Source: Pseudodesulfovibrio hydrargyri
GTDB lineage: Bacteria > Desulfobacterota > Desulfovibrionia > Desulfovibrionales > Desulfovibrionaceae
Length of the DNA stretch: 64,000 nt
Assembly: GCF_001874525.1 (NCBI RefSeq)
Contig: NZ_LKAQ01000004.1
Coordinates: forward strand, 807,531-871,530
Direction of reading: 5' to 3'
Shown: positions 1-8,799 of the stretch, piece by piece
How positions within the stretch are numbered: the stretch's first letter is position 1
Layout of the letters: every line of letters starts with the position of its first letter
Program-made: the position numbers and the translations under genes
The notes under the pieces: model-generated
Database searches by the model: none
Seen by the model: the letters and a program-made list of their open reading frames with translations, nothing else
What the model was told of the DNA's origin: nothing

Positions 1-66
1 GCTTGTTTCCCGTGCTCGACTTTGGTATTTCTCCGCGATCATTATGGAATAACTCCGGGAGTGCCT

Positions 67-1257
<1,191 letters not shown>

Positions 1258-1287
1258 CGCGAGCCGCCCATGGGGTGAGAACAGAGT

Positions 1288-2346
1288 ATGTTGCTGGACG
1301 TGCCCTTCCTGCCCCGCGACGACTACGTCGATTTCCTGCGCGAACGATCGGCCCGGCTCGCGTCGGTCCACTTCCCGCTCACCGACCCGCGCGTGCCGGA
1401 CGCCCGGCAGCGGCTGGTCGAGACGAATCTCGGGGAGGTCGTGCGCGGCCTGAACCGGCTGGAGGGCGTGGACCGCTTCCTGCTGATGAACGGGCGGCTG
1501 CACCGGCCGGAACGGTATTTCGACAAGGCCGGGCTGGACGCGACCGCCGACCTGCTGGAGCGGCTCGCGGACGAGGCCGGGCTGACCGGGGTGGTGTTCG
1601 CGGACGCGTATTTTTTGCAGGCCCTGTCCGACGCCCGGCCCGGGGCGTGCGAACGGCTGGAGGCGGTGCCGAGCGTCAACGCCGTGCCGGACTCGCCCGC
1701 CAGGGCCTTCGCGCTGCTGGACATGATCGCGGGCACCGCGTTCCGGCCACCCTCCAGGCTGGTGGCGGACCGGGCGCTGAACCGCGACCCGGAGGGGTTG
1801 AGCGGGTTGGTCCACGGGCTGCGCGCCCGGCATGCGGACGTGCGCCTGTTCCTGCTGGCCAACGAGGGGTGCCTGTACCAATGCCCGTACAAGCCCGCCC
1901 ACGACGCGCATATCGCGCTGGTGGTGGAGGGTCTGTGCGGGGACCGGACCTTTGCCATGAACCGGGAATTCGGCTGCGTCCGGCGCATGCTCGACGAGCC
2001 GGGGCTGATGCTCGCCTCGCCGTTCATCCGTCCCGAGGACATGGGCCGCCACGCGGGGACGGCCCACGGGCTCAAGCTCTGCGGACGCAACCGGGGCGCG
2101 GATTTCCTGATGCGCACGGTGGCCGCGTATGTGGAGGGGAAATACGAGGGCAACCTGCTGGACCTGATGGACGCCATGGGCGACCTGGCGGAGCAGGTGT
2201 ACATCCCCAACCATGGGCTGCCCGCCGATTTTTTCGAACAGGTCACGGCGTGCGACAAGGCGTGCCGGACCTGCGGCCTGTGTTCGGTCCTGGCCGGACG
2301 CATGGCCGAACGCACCGGCCCCGGTCTGTCCGGGTTCGGGCGCTGA
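1288..2346 (+). CDS. Cysteine-rich protein, possible U32-like barrel
   Basis: This is a 352-residue soluble protein of uncertain function. It carries conserved-looking cysteine groups: NEGCLYQCPYK around residues 190-200, single cysteines in EFGC and LCGRN, and a C-terminal cluster CDKACRTCGLC near residue 330. The Leu/Val-rich alternation before LLANEGC and the CPYK motif are reminiscent of the TIM barrels of U32 peptidase-like RNA or quinone hydroxylation proteins, whose cysteines hold an iron-sulfur cluster. That comparison is inference by eye. It starts 30 bases after the PLP enzyme and is followed by the flavin reductase, so co-transcription is plausible. No signal peptide or membrane segment is visible. 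Confidence 0.75.
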   Translation: MLLDVPFLPRDDYVDFLRERSARLASVHFPLTDPRVPDARQRLVETNLGEVVRGLNRLEGVDRFLLMNGRLHRPERYFDKAGLDATADLLERLADEAGLTGVVFADAYFLQALSDARPGACERLEAVPSVNAVPDSPARAFALLDMIAGTAFRPPSRLVADRALNRDPEGLSGLVHGLRARHADVRLFLLANEGCLYQCPYKPAHDAHIALVVEGLCGDRTFAMNREFGCVRRMLDEPGLMLASPFIRPEDMGRHAGTAHGLKLCGRNRGADFLMRTVAAYVEGKYEGNLLDLMDAMGDLAEQVYIPNHGLPADFFEQVTACDKACRTCGLCSVLAGRMAERTGPGLSGFGR

Positions 2347-2409
2347 CGGTTCCATTCACCCCGGCCCGCCCCGGACGGCGGGCCCCAATCCATACAAGGA
2401 GCAACCATC

Positions 2410-2988
2410 ATGAAGAAATCCCTCGGTCCCAATACCCTGGCGCAGCCCGCCCCTGTCTGGGCGGTGGGCTCCTATGATGAAGCGGGCAAGCCCAACGCCA
2501 TGATCGCGGCCTGGGGCGGCATCTGCGGCTCGGACCCGGCCTGCCTGACCGTGTCCGTGCGCCCGTCGCGCCACACCTACAAGGGTATCCTCAAGCACAA
2601 GGCGTTCACCGTGTCCGTGAGCTCGGCCCCGCTGGCCGCCGAGGCGGACTTCCTGGGCATGGCCTCGGGCGACAAGGTGGACAAGTTCGCGGTCACCGGC
2701 CTGACTCCGGTCAAGGGCGAGTTCGTGGACGCCCCGTACATCGAGGAGTTCCCGCTGGTCATCGAGTGCGAACTCAAGGAAACCGTGGACCTGAACGTGC
2801 ACGTCATGTTCGTGGGCGAGATCAAGGACGTGAAGTGCGACGAGGACAAGCTGGCCGACGGCAAGTACCCGGACCCGGAAAAAGTCCTGCCCCTGATCTT
2901 CTCCCCCGGCACCCGCAACTACCACACTGTGGGCGAAAAGGTCGGCAAGGGGTTCGATGTGGGCAAGAAATTCCTGAAGAAGGGCTAG
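2410..2988 (+). CDS. Flavin reductase family protein (flavoredoxin-like)
   Basis: This 192-residue protein has the split-barrel FMN-binding flavin reductase fold, the family that includes flavoredoxin of sulfate reducers. The N-terminal segment with PAPVWAVGSYDEAGKPNAM, the CGSDPACLTVSVRPSRHTY region and the following FTVSVSS strand are typical FMN-binding elements. Such proteins bind FMN and pass electrons between NAD(P)H or ferredoxin partners and acceptors in the cytoplasm. An AAGGAGCAACC ribosome site precedes the ATG. The next gene starts 3 bases after its stop, so the NlpC/P60 lipoprotein is probably co-transcribed. Exact redox partner unknown. Confidence 0.9.
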   Translation: MKKSLGPNTLAQPAPVWAVGSYDEAGKPNAMIAAWGGICGSDPACLTVSVRPSRHTYKGILKHKAFTVSVSSAPLAAEADFLGMASGDKVDKFAVTGLTPVKGEFVDAPYIEEFPLVIECELKETVDLNVHVMFVGEIKDVKCDEDKLADGKYPDPEKVLPLIFSPGTRNYHTVGEKVGKGFDVGKKFLKKG

Positions 2989-2991
2989 CCC

Positions 2992-4335
2992 ATGCGTCGT
3001 ACCGGCCTGTCCGCATTTCCGTTTCCGCTCCTGCTCGCGGCCCTGCTCCTGACCGGCGCGGGGTGCGCGGTGCGGGAGGCGGACGCGCCGCTTATGCTGC
3101 CCGCGCAGGACGCCGGGGCATACCACGGGTTGCCCGGGGATGCGCTGCTCATGGGCCCGGAGGTCCAGGGAGTGGCGTGGTCGGACTTTCTTGCGCGCCA
3201 TTTCGACCCCTGGGAGCGGACGCGGCCGGAATATCCGGCGGACAAGGTCTTCTGGGGGCTGGCCGCCTTTGCGGACAAGCCGGTATACGGCGAGAACCTG
3301 CGACCGCGCGGCCCGGCCTGGCTCGACGCCATGGCCGAGGCGTCAAAGGCGGCCGGGTATCCGAGCCTGAACCGGCGGGCTATCGCCGTGGCCAACACGG
3401 CCATGCGGGTCCTGCCCACGGAAAAGCCCGCCTTTGGCGATCCGGGACAGGCGGGCGAGGGGTTCCCCTTCGACTACCTGCAGAACTCCCTGGTCCTGGC
3501 CGGGACGCCGCTGTACGCCAGCCACGAGAGCGCGGATCGCGCCTGGGTACTGGTGGAGTCGCGCTTCGCCTACGGCTGGGTGCGCCGCGCGGACATCGCC
3601 TGGGTGGACGACGACTTCGCCAAAACCTTCCGGACCGGCGCATACGCGGCCCTGGTCCGGGAAGGGGTCTCCCTGGCGGACACGGACGGCGTGTTCCGCT
3701 TCAAGGGATTCATCGGCACCCTGCTGCCCGTGGCTGAAAGTGTGAAAAGCACCGAAGACGGCGGCCTCACGGTCATGGTCCCGGCCAGGGACGTCCTGGG
3801 GCGGGCAGTGGTCCGGTACGCCCATGTCGCGCCCGGAGACGCGCTCCCCGCGCCGCTCGCACCCACGCCGGACAACTTCGCCATGCTGGCCGACCGCATG
3901 CTCGGCGAGCCCTACGGATGGGGCGGGCTGTACACGGACCGCGACTGCTCGGCCACGGTCATGGACCTGATGGCCGCGTTCGGCGTGTTCCTGCCGCGCA
4001 ATTCGAGCCAGCAGGCCAGGCTCGGCTGGGTGGAGCCCCTGGACGGCGAGAGCGACGCGGCCAAGAAGGCGCGGCTGCTCGAGGAAGGCGTGCCGTTCCT
4101 GACCCTGGTGCGCAAGCCGGGGCACATCATGCTCTACATAGGTTCCAAGGACGGCGAACCCGTGGTCCTGCAGACCATCTGGGGCCTCAAGACCAGGCAA
4201 AGCGGGGTCGAGGGACGGCGGGTCATCGGCCGGACCGTGATCTCCACCCTGGAACCGGGAGCGAACCTCCGCCACCTGGCCCGGCCCGAGGGCGTGCTCC
4301 TGCACACGGTCCGCTCCTTCAACACCCTGCCCTGA
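2992..4335 (+). CDS. SH3-NlpC/P60 family lipoprotein peptidase
   Basis: This 447-residue lipoprotein has a signal peptide ending in a lipobox (LTGAGC, Cys25). It continues with an N-terminal stabilising region, SH3b-like barrels (about 150-290) and a C-terminal NlpC/P60 domain. The catalytic cysteine is C319 in DRDCSATV and the likely catalytic histidine is H378 in KPGHIMLYIG; GEPYGWGG precedes the cysteine as in the family. Such enzymes cleave gamma-D-glutamyl-diamino acid links in peptidoglycan peptides, here probably at the outer membrane or periplasm. It begins 3 bases after the flavin reductase stop. Confidence 0.9.
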   Translation: MRRTGLSAFPFPLLLAALLLTGAGCAVREADAPLMLPAQDAGAYHGLPGDALLMGPEVQGVAWSDFLARHFDPWERTRPEYPADKVFWGLAAFADKPVYGENLRPRGPAWLDAMAEASKAAGYPSLNRRAIAVANTAMRVLPTEKPAFGDPGQAGEGFPFDYLQNSLVLAGTPLYASHESADRAWVLVESRFAYGWVRRADIAWVDDDFAKTFRTGAYAALVREGVSLADTDGVFRFKGFIGTLLPVAESVKSTEDGGLTVMVPARDVLGRAVVRYAHVAPGDALPAPLAPTPDNFAMLADRMLGEPYGWGGLYTDRDCSATVMDLMAAFGVFLPRNSSQQARLGWVEPLDGESDAAKKARLLEEGVPFLTLVRKPGHIMLYIGSKDGEPVVLQTIWGLKTRQSGVEGRRVIGRTVISTLEPGANLRHLARPEGVLLHTVRSFNTLP

Positions 4336-4447
4336 CCGGCCGACCTTTTTTTGACGGCAGCCGCGCGGACCGCGAAACCACCCGGCGCAACGGACTGATT
4401 TCCCACGCCTTGGACCGTTTGGGAACGGGCCATGCAGCGTACGTCCC

Positions 4448-5203
4448 ATGCGCGGATCGAAACTCGGCCATATCCTGCTCCTGGGAGCGCTGACCATCCT
4501 GCCCGGCTGCCTGGCCATCAACGCGGCCCTGGGCGTGCTCGGCGCGATCGGACCGCCCGCGGCGCAACTTGCCGGGACGGCCTACACCGTGGCCGAATAC
4601 TCCTACGAATACGGGGCCCACGGCCGCACGCCGGACGAGGTCTTCCTGGCCAAGTTCGACTGGCTCGCGAACGACGGGGACGAGCCCGACCCGGCCGCCT
4701 TTGCCGGGGCCCTGAGCGTGGCCGTGGCCGACGCCGGGGACATGACCGGTCCCGTTGCCGGGCCTGTTGCCGAACCGGCCGCAGAATCCACTGCCGTCGC
4801 CGAGGAAGGGCAGCCCGTGAGGGCGGTAAGGAAGGCCTCATCCGCAAAGACGAAAAGGAAAATCGCCCCCGTGCAACGGACCGCCGGGCTCCGGGTGATC
4901 GCCGCCGAGGTCGCTGCCGGCCCCACCTTCAGCGAACCGGTCCGGATCGTCGCGGCGCGCCGGTCCGCCCCTGTCCACACATACGTGCCCCATGCGCCGG
5001 ACCCGCTGTTGGCTCGGCTGAATCGGCTGGAGAACGGGCTGGCCCAGGCCGAGACGCTTTACCTTTCGCAGTCGGCCGACGGCCTGCGGCTGTCCGTCCC
5101 CCCGCGCGACGGCGACCCGTGCGCTCAGGGCGTGAACGGCGGAAGCTCGCTGCGGCTGCCGGTCATGCGCACCGCGCCCGCGAGTCCCGCGCCACCCGCG
5201 TAG
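4448..5203 (+). CDS. Hypothetical small lipoprotein
   Basis: This 251-residue protein has a lipoprotein signal (ILPGC, Cys21). A conserved-looking head follows: GPPAAQLAGTAYTVAEYSYEY, resembling the DUF3568-type motif of small outer-membrane-associated proteins, where a tyrosine-rich segment precedes a helical part. The rest (about 95-251) is low-complexity, rich in Ala/Pro/Glu and Lys/Arg, and probably disordered. Several overlapping frames are open because of the GC content, but only this one has a signal peptide. It lies 112 bases after the peptidase gene. Function unknown. Confidence 0.7.
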   Translation: MRGSKLGHILLLGALTILPGCLAINAALGVLGAIGPPAAQLAGTAYTVAEYSYEYGAHGRTPDEVFLAKFDWLANDGDEPDPAAFAGALSVAVADAGDMTGPVAGPVAEPAAESTAVAEEGQPVRAVRKASSAKTKRKIAPVQRTAGLRVIAAEVAAGPTFSEPVRIVAARRSAPVHTYVPHAPDPLLARLNRLENGLAQAETLYLSQSADGLRLSVPPRDGDPCAQGVNGGSSLRLPVMRTAPASPAPPA

Positions 5204-5216
5204 GGCCGGACAGGCC

Positions 5217-5447
5217 TCAATCCGCCCCCGCCTCCACCCGCTCCCTGAACACGTAATTGCTGATGTGCCGGTCGCGCTGCTCCCGGATCCAGCGATGCAG
5301 ATCCTCGGGCAGGGCGCGCCACGACCCCTTGTCGTCCCGCTTCCACGCGGGCAGCCCCTTGTCCCGGACCAGTTCAGTGATGTTGCGCGGGTTCTCCCCC
5401 ACGGCCTCGCAGATATCCTTCGCCCCTTTCAGACAGATCTCCGACAT
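5217..5447 (-). CDS. Small HTH/excisionase-like protein
   Basis: This 76-residue protein begins MSEICLKGAKDICEAVGENP and continues with RNITELVRDKGLPAWKRDD, a layout like the short winged-helix modules of phage regulators and excisionases: one helix that picks an identity, then a Leu-Pro-Ala-Trp turn. It starts 13 bases after the stop of the DUF5675 gene and is read in the same direction, so the two form an operon driven by the divergent promoter near 5.9 kb. DNA binding is inferred from the pattern only. The pair probably derives from a phage or an integrated element. Confidence 0.65.
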   Translation of the reverse strand: MSEICLKGAKDICEAVGENPRNITELVRDKGLPAWKRDDKGSWRALPEDLHRWIREQRDRHISNYVFRERVEAGAD

Positions 5448-5460
5448 ACGCGCACCGCCT

Positions 5461-5856
5461 CTATCCCTCGATGGTGAATTGAAAGGTCCGCTCCCCGGCG
5501 CAGCGGTCCAGGAACTCCGTGAAGGCCGCGCGGGAATCGAGCACGCCGCGCTCGTCCCCGAGCCTGCCGAACCGGCTGCCGAGCAGGATGCAGCCGTGCG
5601 TGTCGCGGGCCACGTTGCCCTGATGGAACAGGATGGCGGTGCGGCCGGGCACGCCGGTCACCTCGAAGGTCGGCCCGAAGCTGGGCGAATCCACCTTCCG
5701 GCAGGTGTAGGTCCCGGCCGGGATGCAGGACACCCCGACCCGGTTGCCCCGCTCGGGCGGCTCCAGGGTGACGCATTGGACCCGGCCGTCCAGGCGGAGC
5801 ACGCCGAAAGTCCCTTCTTCACTTTTTTCCAGTCGTGTAATATCAACTTTTCTCAT
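5461..5856 (-). CDS. DUF5675 family protein with YkuD-like H...HGC motif
   Basis: This 131-residue protein matches the pattern of the DUF5675 family, common in phage-related loci. Residues H78 (LFHQGN) and H87-G88-C89 (DTHGCILLG) recall the catalytic His...HGC arrangement of YkuD-type L,D-transpeptidases, which suggests, without proof, a cysteine enzyme acting on peptidoglycan or another peptide. There is no signal peptide. An ACGGAGG site lies 8 bases before the ATG. It is transcribed divergently from the repressor gene, from a promoter carrying one of two matching operator-like sites, and is followed by the small HTH gene. Confidence 0.8.
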   Translation of the reverse strand: MRKVDITRLEKSEEGTFGVLRLDGRVQCVTLEPPERGNRVGVSCIPAGTYTCRKVDSPSFGPTFEVTGVPGRTAILFHQGNVARDTHGCILLGSRFGRLGDERGVLDSRAAFTEFLDRCAGERTFQFTIEG

Positions 5857-5901
5857 CAGTTACACCTCCGTGTTTGTAATCTGACAAAGCAGTTACAACC
5901 T

Positions 5902-5931
5902 TTTATAGTCAATTGGCAATTTGCTAGTCAA
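5902..5931 (-). promoter_or_regulatory. Promoter with operator-like site for the DUF5675 operon
   Basis: Read on the minus strand there is a TTGACT -35 box (5926-5931) and a TATAAA -10 box (5902-5907), 18 bases apart. The spacer contains TTGCCAATT (5911-5919). The same nonamer sits inside the spacer of the divergent repressor promoter, so both promoters are probably controlled by the same protein. Confidence 0.6.
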
Positions 5932-5952
5932 CCATTTTCCTCAAATTCTCTT

Positions 5953-5980
5953 TAGACATTTGCCAATTTTCATGTATAAG
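5953..5980 (+). promoter_or_regulatory. Repressor-gene promoter with operator-like site
   Basis: A TAGACA -35 box (5953-5958) and a TATAAG -10 box (5975-5980) are 16 bases apart. The spacer holds TTGCCAATT (5960-5968), the same nonamer and the same orientation relative to transcription as in the divergent promoter. The position suggests autoregulation by the downstream S24-like repressor. Confidence 0.6.
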
Positions 5981-6013
5981 AGTGCACGACCATTACAAGG
6001 AAAAGGGGATGAA

Positions 6014-6760
6014 ATGGGATTCACCGATGACGTGCGCCAGGCGCTTCTCGACCGGATCGGACCGGGCAAACGGTACCCCAACAACAAACGGATGGCCGAC
6101 GAACTCGGAGTCGACCCGTCGCAGCTCAACCGCTTCCTCAAGCGGGAACGCGGCCTGAACAGCGACTCCCTGGGCTACATTCTGGACCGCGTGGGCGTGA
6201 CCCTGTCCTTTTGCGACGAACCGGCCGACGCCGCCCGCCAGGTCTGTTTCCGGCCGCCCGACCGGGCCCGGGCCGGTGCGGCCGCGCCCGACCCCAGGGC
6301 CGACGACTACCTGGCCGTGCCCCTGGCCGCTCCGGCCGTGGCCGCCTCGGCCGGGCTGGTCCCCGAGGCCGGCGTGGAGGGCTGGATTCTGGTCTGGCGG
6401 CACCAGGAGTCCATCCGCTTTCGGACCAACCTGGTGGCCGTGGAGGTGGGCCGGGCCGAGCAGGCCATGACCCCCACGCTGCACCCGGGGGACGTCGTTC
6501 TGGTGGACCGCGACGACCGCGACCCCAGCCCGGCGGGCAAGATCATGCTCGTCCGCGAACCGGGCGAGGACGGGGCGGTGCATATCCGGCGGGTCAGCAC
6601 CCGGCGGCTGGACGACGACGTGGAGCTGATCTACTACTCGGACAACAGCCGCGAGCATCCGCCCGTCACCTTCCGGCTCGGCCGCGACTACGGCGGCGAC
6701 ATCAATGGGGCCATCGGCGGCAACGTGGTCTGGGCCTGGAGCGACATGACCCGGAAATAG
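6014..6760 (+). CDS. S24-like repressor with substituted catalytic residues
   Basis: This 248-residue protein has an N-terminal helix-turn-helix (about residues 1-65; MADELGVDPSQLNRFLKRE) and a C-terminal LexA/CI-type S24 domain. In cleavable repressors the S24 nucleophile lies in a G-D-S-M-x-P motif. Here the matching stretch is EQAMTPTLHPGD, with alanine (A151) in place of serine. The general-base lysine position (V-K-R-L type) reads HIRRV, with R192. By family rules it would fold and dimerise but not self-cleave. The ATG at 6014 follows AAGGAAAAGGGG; the upstream extension of the frame covers the promoter. The context suggests it represses itself and the divergent DUF5675 operon. Confidence 0.85.
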   Translation: MGFTDDVRQALLDRIGPGKRYPNNKRMADELGVDPSQLNRFLKRERGLNSDSLGYILDRVGVTLSFCDEPADAARQVCFRPPDRARAGAAAPDPRADDYLAVPLAAPAVAASAGLVPEAGVEGWILVWRHQESIRFRTNLVAVEVGRAEQAMTPTLHPGDVVLVDRDDRDPSPAGKIMLVREPGEDGAVHIRRVSTRRLDDDVELIYYSDNSREHPPVTFRLGRDYGGDINGAIGGNVVWAWSDMTRK

Positions 6761-6784
6761 CCATCTTTCAAAAAAGGAGGCCCC

Positions 6785-7768
6785 ATGTTGGACTTTCGAC
6801 ATATTATCACGGTCCGCGGGCTTGTCCCGGCGTTGCTGTTCGCCCTGGTGCTGCCCCTTGTCCCGGCCGCGTCCGCCTCGGCCTCGGAGCAGGGCGGACT
6901 TCATATCGCCGAACGGCTGGGCAGCCAGGACGAGAGCGAACGGGCAACGGGGATGTCCGACCTGCGCCGATGCGGCCAGGAGGCCCTGCCCGGACTGATC
7001 CGGAGTCTGAACGCCCAGGACGCGGCCGTGCGCCGGGGCGCGGTCTACGGCCTGGCCCTGCAGCCCGCGCCCGCCCTGGCCATGGAGGGCCTGCTCAAGG
7101 CCTTGGGCGATCCGGACCCCACGGTCCGCTCCCTGGCCGCCCACACCCTGGCCCGGATCGGCAGAACGGCCGCTCAGGACGTGGCCCGGCTGCTGGCCTG
7201 TTCCGACGAACGGGCCCGCCTGGCCGCCTCCCTGTGCCTGAACCGTATGGGACGGGACGCGATTCCGGCCCTGGCCCGCCTGCTGCAGGCCGACGATGTC
7301 GCGGTCCAGGCCAAGGCCGCATGGCTGCTGGGGGCCATGGGTCCCGAGGCCATGCCCGCGGTCCCGGCCCTGATCCGGGCGCTTGCGACTCGGGACATGC
7401 GCCTGGTCCACGTCATCGCCGAGACCCTTGACCTCATCGGGCCGGACCCGGCGCTGGTATTTAGACAGATGACCCTGCTCGGCAGCGAGGACGCCAACCG
7501 GCCGTTTGCCCGCCTGGGCGCGGACGCGACTCCGGTCCTGGTCAGGTTGCTGACCAGGCCCGGCACGCCCATGGGCCAGATGGCCCTGTACACCCTGGCG
7601 CGCATGGGCGCGCAGGCCGAGCCCGCCTTGCGCGCGGCCCTGGCCACGGGCAGCGATGGGCAGAAGGCGGCGGCCGCCTTGCTCCTGACCCGCATCGACC
7701 CGGAACTGGCGCGCACCCTGCCCGAGGACCTTCGCCGCTCCCTGAGCGGCGTCCTTCACCAAAACTGA
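6785..7768 (+). CDS. Exported HEAT-repeat protein
   Basis: This 327-residue protein has a signal peptide (hydrophobic core about 13-29, AASASAS cleavage region) and then roughly eight HEAT/PBS-type helical repeats, seen as recurring P-A-L-x-x-L and D-P-D-P-x-V-R-x-x-A-A-x-x-L units. HEAT solenoids are protein-binding scaffolds. The predicted location is periplasmic. It has a strong AAAAAAGGAGG ribosome site and starts 24 bases after the repressor stop, so it is likely co-transcribed with the repressor and with the following small gene. No catalytic motif is seen; function unknown. Confidence 0.8.
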   Translation: MLDFRHIITVRGLVPALLFALVLPLVPAASASASEQGGLHIAERLGSQDESERATGMSDLRRCGQEALPGLIRSLNAQDAAVRRGAVYGLALQPAPALAMEGLLKALGDPDPTVRSLAAHTLARIGRTAAQDVARLLACSDERARLAASLCLNRMGRDAIPALARLLQADDVAVQAKAAWLLGAMGPEAMPAVPALIRALATRDMRLVHVIAETLDLIGPDPALVFRQMTLLGSEDANRPFARLGADATPVLVRLLTRPGTPMGQMALYTLARMGAQAEPALRAALATGSDGQKAAAALLLTRIDPELARTLPEDLRRSLSGVLHQN

Positions 7769-7780
7769 CACGGAGGCACC

Positions 7781-8182
7781 ATGCCTGAACTCGTTTACGC
7801 CCTCATCTGCTCGGACCTGATCATCGACAAGGATTCGAGCTCGACCTCGTTCATCCGGACCATCGAACACGCGGTGGTCCCGAACTTTCCGACCACCCTG
7901 CCGCCCATCTACTTCGCCAGCCTGTGGGACCTGGAGAACGCGGGCAACACCCCGTTCACCATCTCTCTGGCCCTGGTCTCGCCCGAGGGCGGGGAGATCA
8001 CCCTGGGCATGCAGGAGATCGCCCCCACCGGGACCATGCTGCACAAGATGAACTTCCAGCTCCCCGGCCTCAAGGTGGAGGGCGAGGGCAAGCACGTCCT
8101 GGCCGTGGCCGTGAAGACCGACGGAGATTGGGAGACCCGCGCACGGCTCCCGCTCTTCGTGTTCAAGAGCCAGGAACAATAA
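7781..8182 (+). CDS. DUF6941-like small protein
   Basis: This 133-residue beta-rich cytoplasmic protein has a MPELVYALICSDLIID start and a FASLWDLENAGNTPF segment, resembling the DUF6941 family of small proteins without known function. ACGGAGGCACC precedes the ATG, 12 bases after the HEAT gene. It is the last gene before a very strong hairpin terminator and probably ends the repressor-led transcript. Confidence 0.75.
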   Translation: MPELVYALICSDLIIDKDSSSTSFIRTIEHAVVPNFPTTLPPIYFASLWDLENAGNTPFTISLALVSPEGGEITLGMQEIAPTGTMLHKMNFQLPGLKVEGEGKHVLAVAVKTDGDWETRARLPLFVFKSQEQ

Positions 8183-8197
8183 CCGGCGGACGCGCCC

Positions 8198-8250
8198 TGC
8201 AAAAGACCGCGCCGCGCATGGTAATACCATGCGCGGCGCGGTCTTTTGCA
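8198..8250. terminator. Long perfect hairpin terminator
   Basis: Arms 8198-8223 and 8225-8250 are perfectly complementary over 26 bases around a single central base. Each arm holds AAAAGACC, so transcripts from either side end in a U-containing run. It closes the repressor/HEAT/DUF6941 unit. Confidence 0.85.
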
Positions 8251-8511
8251 TTATGTGCAACGCAACTATATCCACTTTGCAAACAAAGTGGATGCAACAC
8301 TGCACCAATAACTATATAAGTTGTATTTTACAGCAAAACCTTAAATTGTATTTTACTAATTTTTCAAAGTAAAATAGGATATTAGATGCAAATTTTGTCA
8401 GTTTTTACTGGACATTTTATGACTATATTTCTACTGTTACAACGTTGATTCTATATTTATCGATTGCCAACTTGCCGCTCTTCAAGGACGGCCGGTCAGC
8501 CAGGGGGAGTT
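8251..8511. other. AT-rich intergenic spacer
   Basis: About 260 bases of markedly AT-rich DNA in a GC-rich region. It contains a perfect hairpin, ATCCACTTTG (8270-8279) and CAAAGTGGAT (8284-8293) with a CAAA loop, and many TTTTACT/AGTAAAA tracts. No gene is evident. It could be a foreign remnant or a nucleoid-protein binding region. Confidence 0.5.
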
Positions 8512-8799
8512 ATGCGTCTTGCCGTGATCATAAAAGCCGAACAAAAGGAGGAGCTGCCCACGGCCGCCGAACTCCGCGAAGCGGGCTTTGCCGTGTCCAC
8601 GGCCCTGGGGCCGGACCGGGACGCGGCTGAGCCCGGACACGCGCCCCCGGGCCCATGCGTCTGCGGGGAACAGGACCGGCCCGGCCGCATCGCCGTCTCC
8701 CGGAACGACGAAGCCCCTGACGCCGGAAAGGGCGCCAGGGGCTTCGGTTTAGTCGACCGATGGCGGAAGCGGGCTAGAGGATGTCCTCGTACCCCTTGA
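8512..8799 (+). CDS. Doubtful short reading frame
   Basis: A frame of 95 codons with a good start context (GGGGGAG before ATG) and a plausible head, [20 protein letters not shown]. From about codon 40 it becomes Pro/Arg-rich and runs through an inverted repeat (8711-8746) into the 3' end of the opposite ADH-synthase gene. The first part may be a real short or decayed gene; the tail is probably not. No family was recognised. Confidence 0.3.
   Translation: MRLAVIIKAEQKEELPTAAELREAGFAVSTALGPDRDAAEPGHAPPGPCVCGEQDRPGRIAVSRNDEAPDAGKGARGFGLVDRWRKRARGCPRTP
8711..8746. terminator. Hairpin between convergent genes
   Basis: GAAGCCCCTGACGCC and GGCGCCAGGGGCTTC form a stem with one mismatch around a short GGAAAG-type loop. 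It lies just past the 3' end of the ADH-synthase gene; no long T-run is present on either strand. Confidence 0.5.

Noticed and set aside
5217..8250. Intact prophage
   Set aside because: No integrase, capsid, portal or tail gene and no att duplication is visible; only a repressor and a few phage-type small genes.
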